In this document: piece after piece, positions 30,502-38,861 of the stretch
Layout: each line of letters starts with the position of its first letter
Position numbering within the stretch: the stretch's first letter is position 1
Source of the DNA: Rhizobium tumorigenes
Lineage (GTDB): Bacteria; Pseudomonadota; Alphaproteobacteria; Rhizobiales; Rhizobiaceae
Length of the DNA: 64,000 nt
Assembly (NCBI RefSeq): GCF_003240565.2
Contig: NZ_CP117255.1
Coordinates: forward strand, 3,144,501-3,208,500
Direction of reading: 5' to 3'
Translations under genes and position numbers: made by a program
The notes under the pieces: model-generated
The model's input: only the letters and a program-made list of their open reading frames with translations
The model's database searches: none
What the model was told of the DNA's origin: nothing

Positions 30502-31481
30502 GACCAGGGTCCTTTGGGTGGTTGTGGACCACCGCGACTGGACCCCGTATCCGGCACCGAGCGCGATTTGCGCACCGCATTAGCAGGCCGGATCGGCTGC
30601 GTCGAGCCGTGCCCATGCGCTGGACTGCGGTTGGCCGGCATATCCACGGACATTGCCTGCAGCGCGGCGATGCGGCTTTCGGTGTTCGGATGGGTCGAAA
30701 AAAGATTGTCCATCGGCCGCCCGGAGAGCGGGTTGATGATGAACATATGTGCCGTTGCCGGATGACGCTCGGCATCCTCGTTGGGAACATGCGCAGCAGC
30801 GCCGGCGATCTTGCCAAGCGCCGAGGCAAGCCACAGGGGGTTGCCGCAGATTTCCGCGCCACGCCGGTCTGCGGCATATTCGCGCGTCCGACTGATCGCC
30901 ATTTGCACCAGCATGGCCGCCAGCGGCGCGACGATCATGGCGACAAGGGCACCGATACCACCGAGCGGGCTATTGCTGTCGCGCCGGCCGCCGAAAAAGA
31001 ACGCGAAATTGCCGAGCATCGAGATGGCGCCCGCGAGCGTCGCTGTTATCGTCATGGTCAGCGTATCGCGGTTCTGGACGTGGGCCAGTTCATGCGCCAT
31101 GACGCCGGCCACTTCTTGCGGCGTGAGCGCGTTCAGCAGGCCGGTAGAGGCGGCGACGGCGGCATTCTCGGGATTGCGGCCGGTGGCAAAGGCGTTCGGC
31201 TGCGGGCTGTCGTAGAGATAGACGCGCGGCATGGGCAGGCCGGCATTGGCGGCGAGATCGCGGATCATGCCGAAAAACTCCGGCGCGCTGCGCTCGTCGA
31301 CAGCCTGGGCATTGTAGGTCGACAGCACCATGTTGCCGGAATTCCAGTAGGAAAAGAAATTCATGCCGGCCGCAGCGACGAAGGCGATCATCATGCCCGA
31401 CCGGCCGCCGATCAGAAAGCCGACGCCCATGAACAGCGCCGTCATGAAGGCCAGAAGCATCGCCGTTCGCATCATGTTCAT
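30498..31481 (-). CDS. htpX: Zinc metalloprotease HtpX homologue (M48B)
   Basis: This 327-residue membrane protease degrades misfolded membrane proteins. Two N-terminal helices (~residues 3-50), the zinc motif HELAH in [14 protein letters not shown], two further helices (~140-200) and the third ligand region [11 protein letters not shown] match HtpX. A Pro/Ser-rich C-terminal tail of about 45 residues goes beyond the usual end. The ATG at 31481 has GGAG seven bases upstream; a TTG at 31496 would add five residues. It forms a coupled pair with rsmB. Confidence 0.94.
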   Translation of the reverse strand: MNMMRTAMLLAFMTALFMGVGFLIGGRSGMMIAFVAAAGMNFFSYWNSGNMVLSTYNAQAVDERSAPEFFGMIRDLAANAGLPMPRVYLYDSPQPNAFATGRNPENAAVAASTGLLNALTPQEVAGVMAHELAHVQNRDTLTMTITATLAGAISMLGNFAFFFGGRRDSNSPLGGIGALVAMIVAPLAAMLVQMAISRTREYAADRRGAEICGNPLWLASALGKIAGAAAHVPNEDAERHPATAHMFIINPLSGRPMDNLFSTHPNTESRIAALQAMSVDMPANRSPAHGHGSTQPIRPANAVRKSRSVPDTGSSRGGPQPPKGPWS

Positions 31482-31584
31482 CGTCGTCTCCGCCAATTGA
31501 CCCGCGTCGCGCTTTTCATTCCGGCAGCGACGCCCTATAATCTGGCTATTCGCCCGCCCAATTCAATATTTGCTGGAGAGCCTC

Positions 31585-31812
31585 ATGCAGGCAGCCGATA
31601 ACGACAACAGCGAAACCGTCGAGACTTCTGACGAAGGCGCTACATCGCGCAAGCCGCTCTCTCCGGCAGCCAAGCGTGCGCTCGCCGAAGCGGACGAACG
31701 TCGACGGCTGCAAGCGCAGACCGAACTTCCGCCCGAAATCGGCGGTCGCGGCGGCGCCGAGCCCTCCCGGTTCGGCGACTGGGAGATCAATGGCCGGGCC
31801 ATCGACTTTTAG
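31585..31812 (+). CDS. DUF1674 protein (SDHAF4-like succinate dehydrogenase assembly factor)
   Basis: The 75-residue protein is mostly charged and disordered but ends with the DUF1674 signature: PEIGGRGGAEPSRFGDWE followed by INGRAIDF. Eukaryotic SDHAF4 binds the flavinylated succinate dehydrogenase subunit before complex assembly; the bacterial protein is likely to do the same, but this is inference. The ATG at 31585 follows GGAGAG; a TTG at 31570 is also in frame. It diverges from htpX and precedes a nuclease gene. Confidence 0.88.
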   Translation: MQAADNDNSETVETSDEGATSRKPLSPAAKRALAEADERRRLQAQTELPPEIGGRGGAEPSRFGDWEINGRAIDF

Positions 31813-31864
31813 TCGGTAAATATTCCTATTGACTTGCCCGTGATCAGGAAATAATTCCTCAATC

Positions 31865-32320
31865 ATGGTTCGATCCTGTTTGACTCTGTTGGTCTGTCTT
31901 ACCCTCTCGCTATCCTCTAGCGCGACGGCCAACACGGTGCATGAGACAATTGCCGGTCCCGTCACCGCCGAGATCCTCCAGGTCATCGACGGCGACACCA
32001 TTCTGGTGGATGCATCGCCCTGGCCCCAGCAGACGATCGAGGTCTATGTCAGGCTGCGCGGCATCGATGCGCCGGAACTGCATTCGACATGCGCTTCGGT
32101 GCGCGAAGAGGCTGAGCGGGCACAGGCAGCGCTGGAGGAAATATTGCCGGCCACAGGCGAGATCCAACTGACGCGAATTTCCGGCGACAAATATTTCGGC
32201 CGCATCCTCGCCGACGTCACCACCGCCGACGGGCGCAACCCGGCCGACACACTTCTCTCATCCGGCCACGCCATCCCCTACCACGGCGGCCACAAACCCA
32301 CCGAGCGATGCCAGCAGTAG
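31865..32320 (+). CDS. Thermonuclease (SNase-like) family protein
   Basis: The 151-residue protein has a signal peptide (residues 1-22, ending SATA-NT) and a staphylococcal-nuclease-like OB fold. Visible motifs are VIDGDTILV (calcium and catalytic Asp region), YVRLRGIDAPEL with the catalytic Arg, and RISGDKYFGRILADV. The C-terminus is shorter than in Staphylococcus nuclease. It is probably secreted to the periplasm or beyond and may degrade nucleic acid; activity is not proven. It follows the DUF1674 gene by 52 bases. Confidence 0.88.
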   Translation: MVRSCLTLLVCLTLSLSSSATANTVHETIAGPVTAEILQVIDGDTILVDASPWPQQTIEVYVRLRGIDAPELHSTCASVREEAERAQAALEEILPATGEIQLTRISGDKYFGRILADVTTADGRNPADTLLSSGHAIPYHGGHKPTERCQQ

Positions 32321-32472
32321 ACTCCAGGCTGAAAAGTCTTTCAGTCCACCCACGCCTGATGGCACGCTGATCAAGGTATTGAAAAATCAAGTCTTTCGAG
32401 GTGTCCCACTCCGTGAAAAAGGATCAATTGCTGCCACGTATTTTAAGGTCCAACCTCGCCTGGGATGCGCGC

Positions 32473-32626
32473 CCCCACTTCCCTCATTCCTGTGCCTGTC
32501 ACAGGAATCCAGTCACGGTGCGTCTGCGCCGTGGGAGGACTCTCTGTTGGCGAGGAAAGTGTTTATCGCCCAAGGACTTGGGCGGCTGGATTCCTGTGAC
32601 AGGCACAGGAATGAGGGAAGTTGGGG
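32473..32626. repeat. Composite palindromic intergenic element
   Basis: A 35-bp arm at 32478-32512 is repeated exactly in inverted orientation at 32586-32620, and the match extends to about 40 bp with a one-base indel. Each arm contains its own palindrome (ATTCCTGTG with CACAGGAAT around a 5-base spacer). The 73-base centre carries two more hairpins: CACGGTGC/GCGCCGTG (32514-32533) and CGCCCAAG/CTTGGGCG (32567-32584). This layout resembles the intergenic mosaic elements dispersed in Rhizobiaceae genomes (RIME-like). No gene is inside. Copies elsewhere cannot be checked here. Confidence 0.8.
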
Positions 32627-32788
32627 TTGCTCTCTGACCTCAGACGCACACCCACACCCAGACCATCCACACATACTCCCTCCCTACCTCATCCCTACTC
32701 GCAGCACCTCATGGGGATAAACCGTTGGGATTTCCGTTTGGAAACAATGCCGGCATCATAATTTCATCCCCGCTTTTCCGGGTTGATC

Positions 32789-33010
32789 TATAATCACCCC
32801 GTTCCACCATCGGATACACCGGTCTGCGTTGCCGGCGAGGTGGGGCCGGGTCTTGGAGGGGTTGCCGTCTACGCAGGCGACGTCTTCGAGGGTCCGCAGA
32901 AAGTGGATCCCTTCGGGCCCCTAGGCTCGGCGTGCCTGTGTGGCATAACTCCGGCAGCTTTTCCCCGAAAAGGGACCTGGGTCGGAAACAGAGGATCCGG
33001 AGTTGCGGAT
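32789..33010 (+). ncRNA. Candidate structured RNA of unknown family
   Basis: A perfect TATAAT lies at 32789-32794, without a good -35. The following 210 bases contain compatible inverted repeats: TCTGCG/CGCAGA (32823-32828 with 32895-32900), GTTGCC/GGCGAC (32861-32866 with 32876-32881), AACTCCGG/CCGGAGTT (32947-32954 with 32997-33004) and, nested inside the last, CTTTTC/GAAAAG (32958-32963 with 32967-32972). I could not match it to 6S, tmRNA, SRP or RNase P RNA by eye. It may be a small RNA or a decayed gene. Confidence 0.3.
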
Positions 33011-33187
33011 AAAAACTTTCGAACGGGGCACATCTGGTGTCACTTAACTAAAAAATCATCAGGCACTCGGTGTGCCCCGGCCATCAGAATTTTCATGACA
33101 CGGACCGAACAGGCCGCGTGAACGGGATGGTGTGCGCGCGACGGACGCCGGATGCGAATATGGGAACACCAAAACATGGAGATCTGC

Positions 33188-33628
33188 ATGTCGACGCCCA
33201 TCATAGACCACCGTGCCGTCTTTCTCCAGCAGCGCGCCGTCAGGCACGAGTTGCTCAGCCGCAGTGCTGCATCCTATTTCTGCAATCGGGCCTCGCCCTG
33301 CGTCGCCCACCTTTGCCGCCTCAGAAAATGCCACCGGGACCGCGTTTGCAGCGGGCCGATGCGAACGTCCGCGGTCCTCCTCGACAGACTGAACGAACTC
33401 CACAGGCTTGGCCTGCCCAGCAGCGCCTGCACCGTTCTCCCCGCCTGCCTTTCAGCTGCCGACAAGGACCTGCTGCAGATATTCGAAGAGTGGCGCGACT
33501 TTTGGACGCCAAGGCTCAAGAACTTGCCCGAGATGACCTGGCCGCAACTCTCAAAAGTCCTGCGCTACTCCATGAGGCGCGATCGCGACGAGGGCGATCT
33601 GTCCGCAGATGGCGACAACGATCTGTAA
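33188..33628 (+). CDS. Hypothetical protein
   Basis: From the ATG at 33188, with GGAG at 33178-33181, the frame encodes 146 residues. The first half is Cys/Arg-rich; the second half looks like real helical protein (LLDRLNELHRLGLPSS, LQIFEEWRDFWTPRL, MTWPQLSKVLRYSM) and ends in an acidic tail. There is no signal peptide or membrane segment. I do not recognise a family. It lies alone between the gene-poor interval and an MFS transporter. The coding call rests on frame length, ribosome-binding site and composition. Confidence 0.55.
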   Translation: MSTPIIDHRAVFLQQRAVRHELLSRSAASYFCNRASPCVAHLCRLRKCHRDRVCSGPMRTSAVLLDRLNELHRLGLPSSACTVLPACLSAADKDLLQIFEEWRDFWTPRLKNLPEMTWPQLSKVLRYSMRRDRDEGDLSADGDNDL

Positions 33629-33782
33629 CATCGGCGACACAGGCGGCAACGGCAGGCTGCAATGGCGTGTTTCACTGCGGCGTTTTTTCTGGCACACTCG
33701 AAAGATGCGCGTCGTGTTGGAGGACGCCCCGGGATCCGGGAGGCGCGCATGACAGTCAGCATTCCGTGGGAGGAAAGAATTT

Positions 33783-35669
33783 ATGGCTAACGTCGCAATG
33801 ACCGGTCGGCCGAAGGCGGCCGCCATGACTGCCGAGGAACGGAAGGTGATCTTCGCCTCGTCGCTTGGCACCGTGTTCGAATGGTACGACTTCTACCTCT
33901 ACGGCTCTCTTGTCGTCTATATCGGAGCGAGCTTCTTCGGCCAGTATCCGGAAACCACCCGCAACATCTTCGCACTGCTGGCCTTCGCTGCCGGCTTCCT
34001 GGTTCGCCCCTTCGGCGCACTGGTGTTCGGCCGGCTCGGCGATCTCGTCGGCCGCAAATATACCTTCCTCATCACCATCCTGATCATGGGCCTGTCGACC
34101 TTCCTGGTCGGCCTCTTGCCCGGGGCGGCCTCGATCGGAATTCTGGCCCCGATCATCCTGATTGCGCTCCGCCTGCTGCAGGGCCTGGCGCTCGGCGGCG
34201 AATATGGCGGCGCTGCAACTTACGTTGCCGAACATGCTCCGCCCGGACGTCGCGGCTTCTACACCGCCTGGATCCAGACTACCGCAACGCTCGGCCTGTT
34301 CCTGTCGCTGATCGTCATCCTGTCCGTCCAGGCCTTCCTCGGCAAGGAAGCCTTTGCCGCCTGGGGATGGCGCGTGCCGTTTCTGGTCTCCTTCGTGCTG
34401 CTCGGCGTATCCGTCTGGATCCGCCTCAAAATGAACGAATCGCCGGCCTTCCAGAAGATGAAGGCGGAAGGGAAGGGCTCCAAGGCGCCGTTGACGGAGG
34501 CGTTCGGCACTTGGAAAAATGCCAGGATCGGCCTGATCGCGCTGTTCGGCGCAACCATGGGACAGGCGGTCGTCTGGTATTGCGGCCAGTTCTACGCGCT
34601 CTTCTTCCTGCAGAACGTGCTCAAGGTCGAGTTCCAGGCTGCCAATATCATGGTCGCTGTCGCCCTGTTCATCGGCACGGGCTTCTTCCTGCTGTTCGGC
34701 TGGCTTTCCGACCATATTGGCCGCAAGCCGATCATCATGGCCGGGCTGCTGCTGGCAATGCTGACCTATTTCCCGCTGTTCAAGGCGATGACCTGGACGG
34801 CAAACCCGGCGCTGGCACAAGCCCAGTCGACCGTACGGGCAACCGTTACCGCCGACCCGGCCGATTGCCGCTTCCAGTTCAATCCGACCGGCGTGGCGAA
34901 ATTTACCAGCTCGTGCGACGTGGCGACGGCGTTCCTCACCAAGAACTCGGTGCCCTATGATGTCGTCGCAGCCCCTCCGAGCACGCCGGCGACCGTGACG
35001 ATCGGCGGCCAGACGGTGCCGAGCTATGATGTCGTTACCGCCGGCGACAAGGCCAAGAGCCTGAACGCGGCATTTGAGAAAGGCATCAACACCGCCCTGC
35101 ACGATGGTGGCTATCCTCTTGTCCGTGGCGCGGCAAAAGTACCGGACAGCAAGCTTGACGCTTTCGTCGCCGCCAACCCGGAGGTCGGCATCGATGCTGC
35201 AGCAGTACGGGCGGGCGACAAGACGGTCGTGCCGGCGGACAAGCTGGTGGCCGACAAGATGCTCACCAAGGAAGAGGCCGCCGGCGTGACCGACATGCCG
35301 GTCTACACCATCGCCAAGGCAGGCGCCTTCGCGATGGTCGCCGACCCCGCAGCGGTGAACTGGCTCGGCACTATCCTCGTCCTGACGGTGCTGGTGATCT
35401 ATGTCACCATGGTCTACGGCCCGATAGCCGCCCTGCTGGTCGAGCTTTTCCCGACCCGCATCCGCTACACCGGTATGTCGCTGCCGTATCACATCGGCAA
35501 CGGCTGGTTCGGCGGCCTGCTGCCGGCCATGGCTTTCGCGATGAGTGCTGCCAAGGGCGATATCTATTATGGCCTTTGGTACCCGATAGTCTTTGCCGGG
35601 ATCACGCTGGTGATCGGCATGATCTTCCTGCCGGAAACCAAGGACCGCGATATCAACACGATGGATTGA
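33783..35669 (+). CDS. MFS metabolite:H+ symporter with a large periplasmic insert
   Basis: The 628-residue protein is a metabolite:H+ symporter (ProP/ShiA-like) of the major facilitator superfamily: GTVFEWYDFYLYGS at the first helix, GRLGDLVGRK between helices 2 and 3, and LSDHIGRKP between 8 and 9. Family members are usually 420-450 residues. The extra length is a hydrophilic block at about residues 340-522, between helices 9 and 10, which topology places in the periplasm. It has two cysteines 18 residues apart. TM10-12 follow normally (WLGTILVLTVLVIYV..., ELFPTRIRYTGMSLPY). The substrate is unknown, perhaps an organic acid or osmolyte. AGGAAAG precedes the ATG. Confidence 0.9.
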   Translation: MANVAMTGRPKAAAMTAEERKVIFASSLGTVFEWYDFYLYGSLVVYIGASFFGQYPETTRNIFALLAFAAGFLVRPFGALVFGRLGDLVGRKYTFLITILIMGLSTFLVGLLPGAASIGILAPIILIALRLLQGLALGGEYGGAATYVAEHAPPGRRGFYTAWIQTTATLGLFLSLIVILSVQAFLGKEAFAAWGWRVPFLVSFVLLGVSVWIRLKMNESPAFQKMKAEGKGSKAPLTEAFGTWKNARIGLIALFGATMGQAVVWYCGQFYALFFLQNVLKVEFQAANIMVAVALFIGTGFFLLFGWLSDHIGRKPIIMAGLLLAMLTYFPLFKAMTWTANPALAQAQSTVRATVTADPADCRFQFNPTGVAKFTSSCDVATAFLTKNSVPYDVVAAPPSTPATVTIGGQTVPSYDVVTAGDKAKSLNAAFEKGINTALHDGGYPLVRGAAKVPDSKLDAFVAANPEVGIDAAAVRAGDKTVVPADKLVADKMLTKEEAAGVTDMPVYTIAKAGAFAMVADPAAVNWLGTILVLTVLVIYVTMVYGPIAALLVELFPTRIRYTGMSLPYHIGNGWFGGLLPAMAFAMSAAKGDIYYGLWYPIVFAGITLVIGMIFLPETKDRDINTMD

Positions 35670-35708
35670 GCCGGATCGCAATCCGGCCGGCGCCGCTGGT
35701 GCCGGCCG

Positions 35709-36515
35709 CTATCCGTCTGCAAGCGGCCGACGCCGCATCAAGCGCCGCACGCGCGGCACCGGAAAGCCGTTCGGCGAAAGCGCGAACAGCAGGCCGAAGC
35801 GAGAAAACATCACCGCCGTCGCAAAGGCGAACCAGGCGCCAAGAGCCAGGCCCGCCGCCACGTCGCTCGGATAGTGCACGCCGAGAATGACCCGCGTCGC
35901 CCCGATCCACAGCGCAACCCCGACGAAAACCAGCCTGAAACGTGGAAACAGAAGGGCGAGGGCGACGCAGAACGCACCGATCTGGGTGGAGTGGGCGGAA
36001 GGGAAGCTCTGGAACAGGAAATGACCGTCGAACGGCTTGAAGCCGAGGATGCCGTACTGGTCGTAGACCAGCGGCCTCGCCCGGCCGATCGCGGTCTTCA
36101 GCACGTGCACCACCGCGCTTGCCGAGAGTACCGAAATCAGGAGATAGGCTGCCATCCGCGAGAAATAGGCAACGCGGTACCGGCGCCGAAGGTCCGCCAG
36201 CCGCCGCGCCAGAAGCACGCCAACGACGAAAATGACGACGATGGCGCCGAGCATCCGCAACATCTGCCCGACATTGGTGATGTCGCCGGCAAAAGCCACC
36301 AGTGCCGCCGGCAGATCTCGTGCCGTCTTGCCGAGCGGCGCATCGAGCACGAAGAAGGCAAGGGCGACGATATTGATGACGCTGAGCGTATAGCCGAGCC
36401 AGGGGAGGGACCGATGCTGCGCGCGACGGGCAGCATAGCGCACGCCCATCAGCCGCCAGAAGCCTCGGCCGGTCTTGTCGGGCAGGGTGGGAGCGTTCTC
36501 GGTGTCGTGTTGCAT
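35709..36515 (-). CDS. PAP2-family membrane phosphatase
   Basis: This 268-residue protein has about six membrane helices and the three phosphatase motifs of the PAP2 family: KTAIGRARP, PSAHS and RVILGVHYPSD. Such enzymes dephosphorylate lipid phosphates such as undecaprenyl pyrophosphate, phosphatidic acid or lipid A phosphates at the membrane; the substrate cannot be told from sequence. It sits on the minus strand between the MFS transporter (convergent) and leuB, 87 bases from leuB's stop. Confidence 0.9.
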   Translation of the reverse strand: MQHDTENAPTLPDKTGRGFWRLMGVRYAARRAQHRSLPWLGYTLSVINIVALAFFVLDAPLGKTARDLPAALVAFAGDITNVGQMLRMLGAIVVIFVVGVLLARRLADLRRRYRVAYFSRMAAYLLISVLSASAVVHVLKTAIGRARPLVYDQYGILGFKPFDGHFLFQSFPSAHSTQIGAFCVALALLFPRFRLVFVGVALWIGATRVILGVHYPSDVAAGLALGAWFAFATAVMFSRFGLLFALSPNGFPVPRVRRLMRRRPLADG

Positions 36516-36588
36516 CGACCAGACATAGGCATGCCGGAGGGCAGATCAAGACGATCGCCGCGCCCGGAATTACCGGACGCGGCAAAAA

Positions 36589-36604
36589 TGTTTCACGTGA
36601 AATC
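36589..36604. promoter_or_regulatory. parS-like site 1 (14/16), at the leuB stop codon
   Basis: TGTTTCACGTGAAATC matches the bacterial parS consensus TGTTTCACGTGAAACA at 14 of 16 positions; both mismatches are at the right end. It overlaps the leuB stop codon. It is the weakest and most origin-distal of the five sites. Confidence 0.6.
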
Positions 36605-37715
36605 AGGCGCTCAGGGTCTTGAGCTCGGCAAGGATCGCATCGCCCATCTCGACAGTGCCGACCGGGGTCATGCCGTCCGAGACGATGTCGCCGGTGCGGA
36701 TGCCGCGATCGAGCACGTTGGCGATCGATTTCTCGAGCGCATCGGCCTCGGAAATCATCGCAAACGAGTAGCGCATGCACATCGCGAAGGAAGCGATCAT
36801 GGCGATCGGGTTGGCAACGCCCTTGCCTGCGATATCGGGCGCCGAACCGTGGACCGGCTCGTAGAGTGCCTTGCGCTTGCCGGTCTTGCCATCGGGCGCA
36901 CCGAGCGACGCGGACGGCAGCATGCCGAGCGAGCCGGTCAGCATCGCGGCCACGTCGGACAGCATGTCACCGAACAGGTTGTCGGTGACGATGACGTCGA
37001 ACTGTTTCGGCGCCCGGACCAGCTGCATGCCGCCGGCATCTGCGAGCATGTGCTCGAGCTTGACGTCGGAATATTTTTCCTTGTGGGTCGCCGTCACCAC
37101 CTGGTTCCACAGCACGCCGGACTTCATGACGTTGCGCTTCTCCATAGAGCAGACGCGATTGTTGCGGGTGCGGGCCATCTCGAAGGCAACGCCGGCAATA
37201 CGCTCGATCTCGTAGGTATCGTAGATCTGCGTATCGATGCCGCGCTTCTGGCCGTTGCCGAGATCGATGATCTCCTTGGGCTCGCCGAAATAGACGCCGC
37301 CGGTCAGTTCGCGGATGATCAGTATGTCGAGGCCCTCGACCAGCTCCGGCTTCAGCGACGAGGCCGAGGACAGGGCCGGATAGCAGATCGCCGGACGCAG
37401 GTTGGCGAACAGCTGCAGGTCCTTGCGCAGCCGTAGGAGGCCGGCCTCGGGACGGGCTTCATAGGGAACGTCGTCCCACTTCGGACCGCCGACCGCGCCG
37501 AACAGCACGGCATCGGCCGCCATCGCCTTGGCCATGTCGCCTTCGGAGATCGCCACGCCATGCGCATCGTAGGCACAGCCGCCGACGAGGCCTTCCTCGG
37601 TGACGAAACCGGCCTGATGGGCCTCGTTGAGATAGGCAATGATCTTGCGGACCTCGGCCATGGCTTCCGGTCCGATGCCGTCACCCGGCAGCAGGAAGAG
37701 ATTGCGCGCTGTCAT
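36603..37715 (-). CDS. leuB: 3-Isopropylmalate dehydrogenase
   Basis: This 370-residue enzyme oxidises and decarboxylates 3-isopropylmalate to 2-oxoisocaproate with NAD in leucine synthesis. It starts [20 protein letters not shown] and contains the [10 protein letters not shown] metal and substrate motif and the [14 protein letters not shown] nucleotide-binding loop of the isocitrate/isopropylmalate dehydrogenase family. Length is normal. leuC/leuD are not adjacent. Its 3' end carries a parS-like palindrome. Confidence 0.97.
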   Translation of the reverse strand: MTARNLFLLPGDGIGPEAMAEVRKIIAYLNEAHQAGFVTEEGLVGGCAYDAHGVAISEGDMAKAMAADAVLFGAVGGPKWDDVPYEARPEAGLLRLRKDLQLFANLRPAICYPALSSASSLKPELVEGLDILIIRELTGGVYFGEPKEIIDLGNGQKRGIDTQIYDTYEIERIAGVAFEMARTRNNRVCSMEKRNVMKSGVLWNQVVTATHKEKYSDVKLEHMLADAGGMQLVRAPKQFDVIVTDNLFGDMLSDVAAMLTGSLGMLPSASLGAPDGKTGKRKALYEPVHGSAPDIAGKGVANPIAMIASFAMCMRYSFAMISEADALEKSIANVLDRGIRTGDIVSDGMTPVGTVEMGDAILAELKTLSA

Positions 37716-37892
37716 GAAAAGCCCTCTGCTTTGACAATCGATTGCGAGTTCTTAGACCCGCAGACCCCGCTTTTCAAGCGAGGTAGGGGCCGAAACGGTA
37801 CGCTCCATGCCACCGTTTCGGCATCTCGCCATGTTTCGCGCCACCGCTGCGACCGGCGACCTCTTCGCCTGGGTCGTAGGGGCAGAGCCATT

Positions 37893-38708
37893 TTACTGGG
37901 CGAGACCGAGCTGCTCGAGATGCGTCGCAGAAGCGCGGATATTCGTCTTGTCGCGCAACTCGATGATCAGGCGCGGGTTGCTGGTCAGCTTTCCGAGCGC
38001 CGCAAACACCGAATGCCAGCGGATGATACCCTCGCCGAGACCCCAATGGCGGTCGGCATAGCCATCGACGTCCTGCAGATGCACATGCTTCAGCTGGTTG
38101 CCGGCCGCGTGGATGAAATAGTCGACCGGCGGTGCACCGTAGCTACCATGGGCACACTCGGCATGGCCGGTGTCGATGGACACGGCAACGGCTGGCGAAT
38201 TGAAGCTTTCGGCAAGCGCGACGCGGGTGTGCGGATCGATATCGTCGCAATTCTCGATGACGAATGTCAATCCGATGTCTTCGGCCCGCTTGACGGCGGC
38301 GGCCATCGTCAGATGGGCATATTCGGTCATCCGCTCCCGCTCGCCGGGGAAGTGGGGGAAATTGTTGTGGTGCCAGGCGGTGTAGGGGCTATGGATGACC
38401 ATATGGGTCGCACTGAGCGCCGTCGCAACATCGAGCGCCTGGCTCAGCCGCTTGGCGACAACGGCACGGATCTCCTCGTCTTGCGACGAGATGGTGAATC
38501 CGAAGAATGGCCCGTGGATGCCGACCCGGCCCGTATGGCCGTCGAGCAGCCGCTTGGCGCGCTCGACCAGCGGCATCCAGTCGCCGGCAAGCACCCTCGC
38601 ATCGACGAAATTTTGCAGTTCGAGGTCGCGCTGCTTGTCGAGCATCCAGTCGCGGTGGATTTCGAGGTCGTCCAGCGAGAGGGCGGCACCGAGAACGGGA
38701 AGGGTCAT
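37893..38708 (-). CDS. Sugar phosphate isomerase/epimerase (AP_endonuc_2-type TIM barrel), copy A
   Basis: The 271-residue protein is a xylose-isomerase-like TIM barrel: RVGIHGPFFGF, MVIHSPYTAW, FVIENCDDIDP, VSIDTGHAECAHG and HVHLQDVDGYADRHW supply the usual His, Glu and Asp metal ligands. The substrate is unknown. It is a close paralogue of the next gene (same length, most motifs shared), so the pair arose by tandem duplication. The ATG at 38708 aligns with the start of its sister; the frame is open further upstream. The two are 153 bases apart on the same strand. Confidence 0.85.
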   Translation of the reverse strand: MTLPVLGAALSLDDLEIHRDWMLDKQRDLELQNFVDARVLAGDWMPLVERAKRLLDGHTGRVGIHGPFFGFTISSQDEEIRAVVAKRLSQALDVATALSATHMVIHSPYTAWHHNNFPHFPGERERMTEYAHLTMAAAVKRAEDIGLTFVIENCDDIDPHTRVALAESFNSPAVAVSIDTGHAECAHGSYGAPPVDYFIHAAGNQLKHVHLQDVDGYADRHWGLGEGIIRWHSVFAALGKLTSNPRLIIELRDKTNIRASATHLEQLGLAQ

Positions 38709-38861
38709 GGAAGTCTCCTGTTTGGATCCGTGGCACGAACGATCGGATTGCGGATGGTCACCATGGACCACGCCGTCGTCGGCCGTATTGACAATGCGGG
38801 CAATCGGCCGCCCCGCTTTCGGCGCGGGTCGGCTTTTTCAAGGCAACGGGGCAGGCCGGAT

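Larger units (their letters stand above)
32321..33187. other. Long gene-poor interval
   Basis: About 870 bases without a convincing protein gene, the longest such stretch in the window. It holds a composite palindromic repeat (32473-32626), a consensus -10 box at 32789-32794, a GC-rich segment with several nested inverted repeats (32795-33010), and a GGGGCACA/TGTGCCCC inverted repeat (33025-33078). Open frames through it have poor codon structure. Confidence 0.7.

Noticed and set aside
32789..33010. 6S RNA, tmRNA, SRP RNA or RNase P RNA
   Set aside because: None of the conserved cores I know (for example the RNase P P4 region or the tmRNA tRNA-like end) can be read here; kept only as an unclassified RNA candidate.
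33025..33078. GGGGCACA/TGTGCCCC inverted repeat as an intrinsic terminator
   Set aside because: Loop of 38 bases and no T run; not a usual terminator, mentioned only as structure.
32783..33121. A 112-codon frame through the gene-poor interval
   Set aside because: Gly/Pro-rich, no ribosome-binding site, no family signal; the DNA is better explained by inverted repeats.
33756..35681. A 641-codon open frame antisense to the MFS transporter
   Set aside because: His/Asp/Gln-rich composition typical of a shadow frame; the sense frame has clear MFS motifs.
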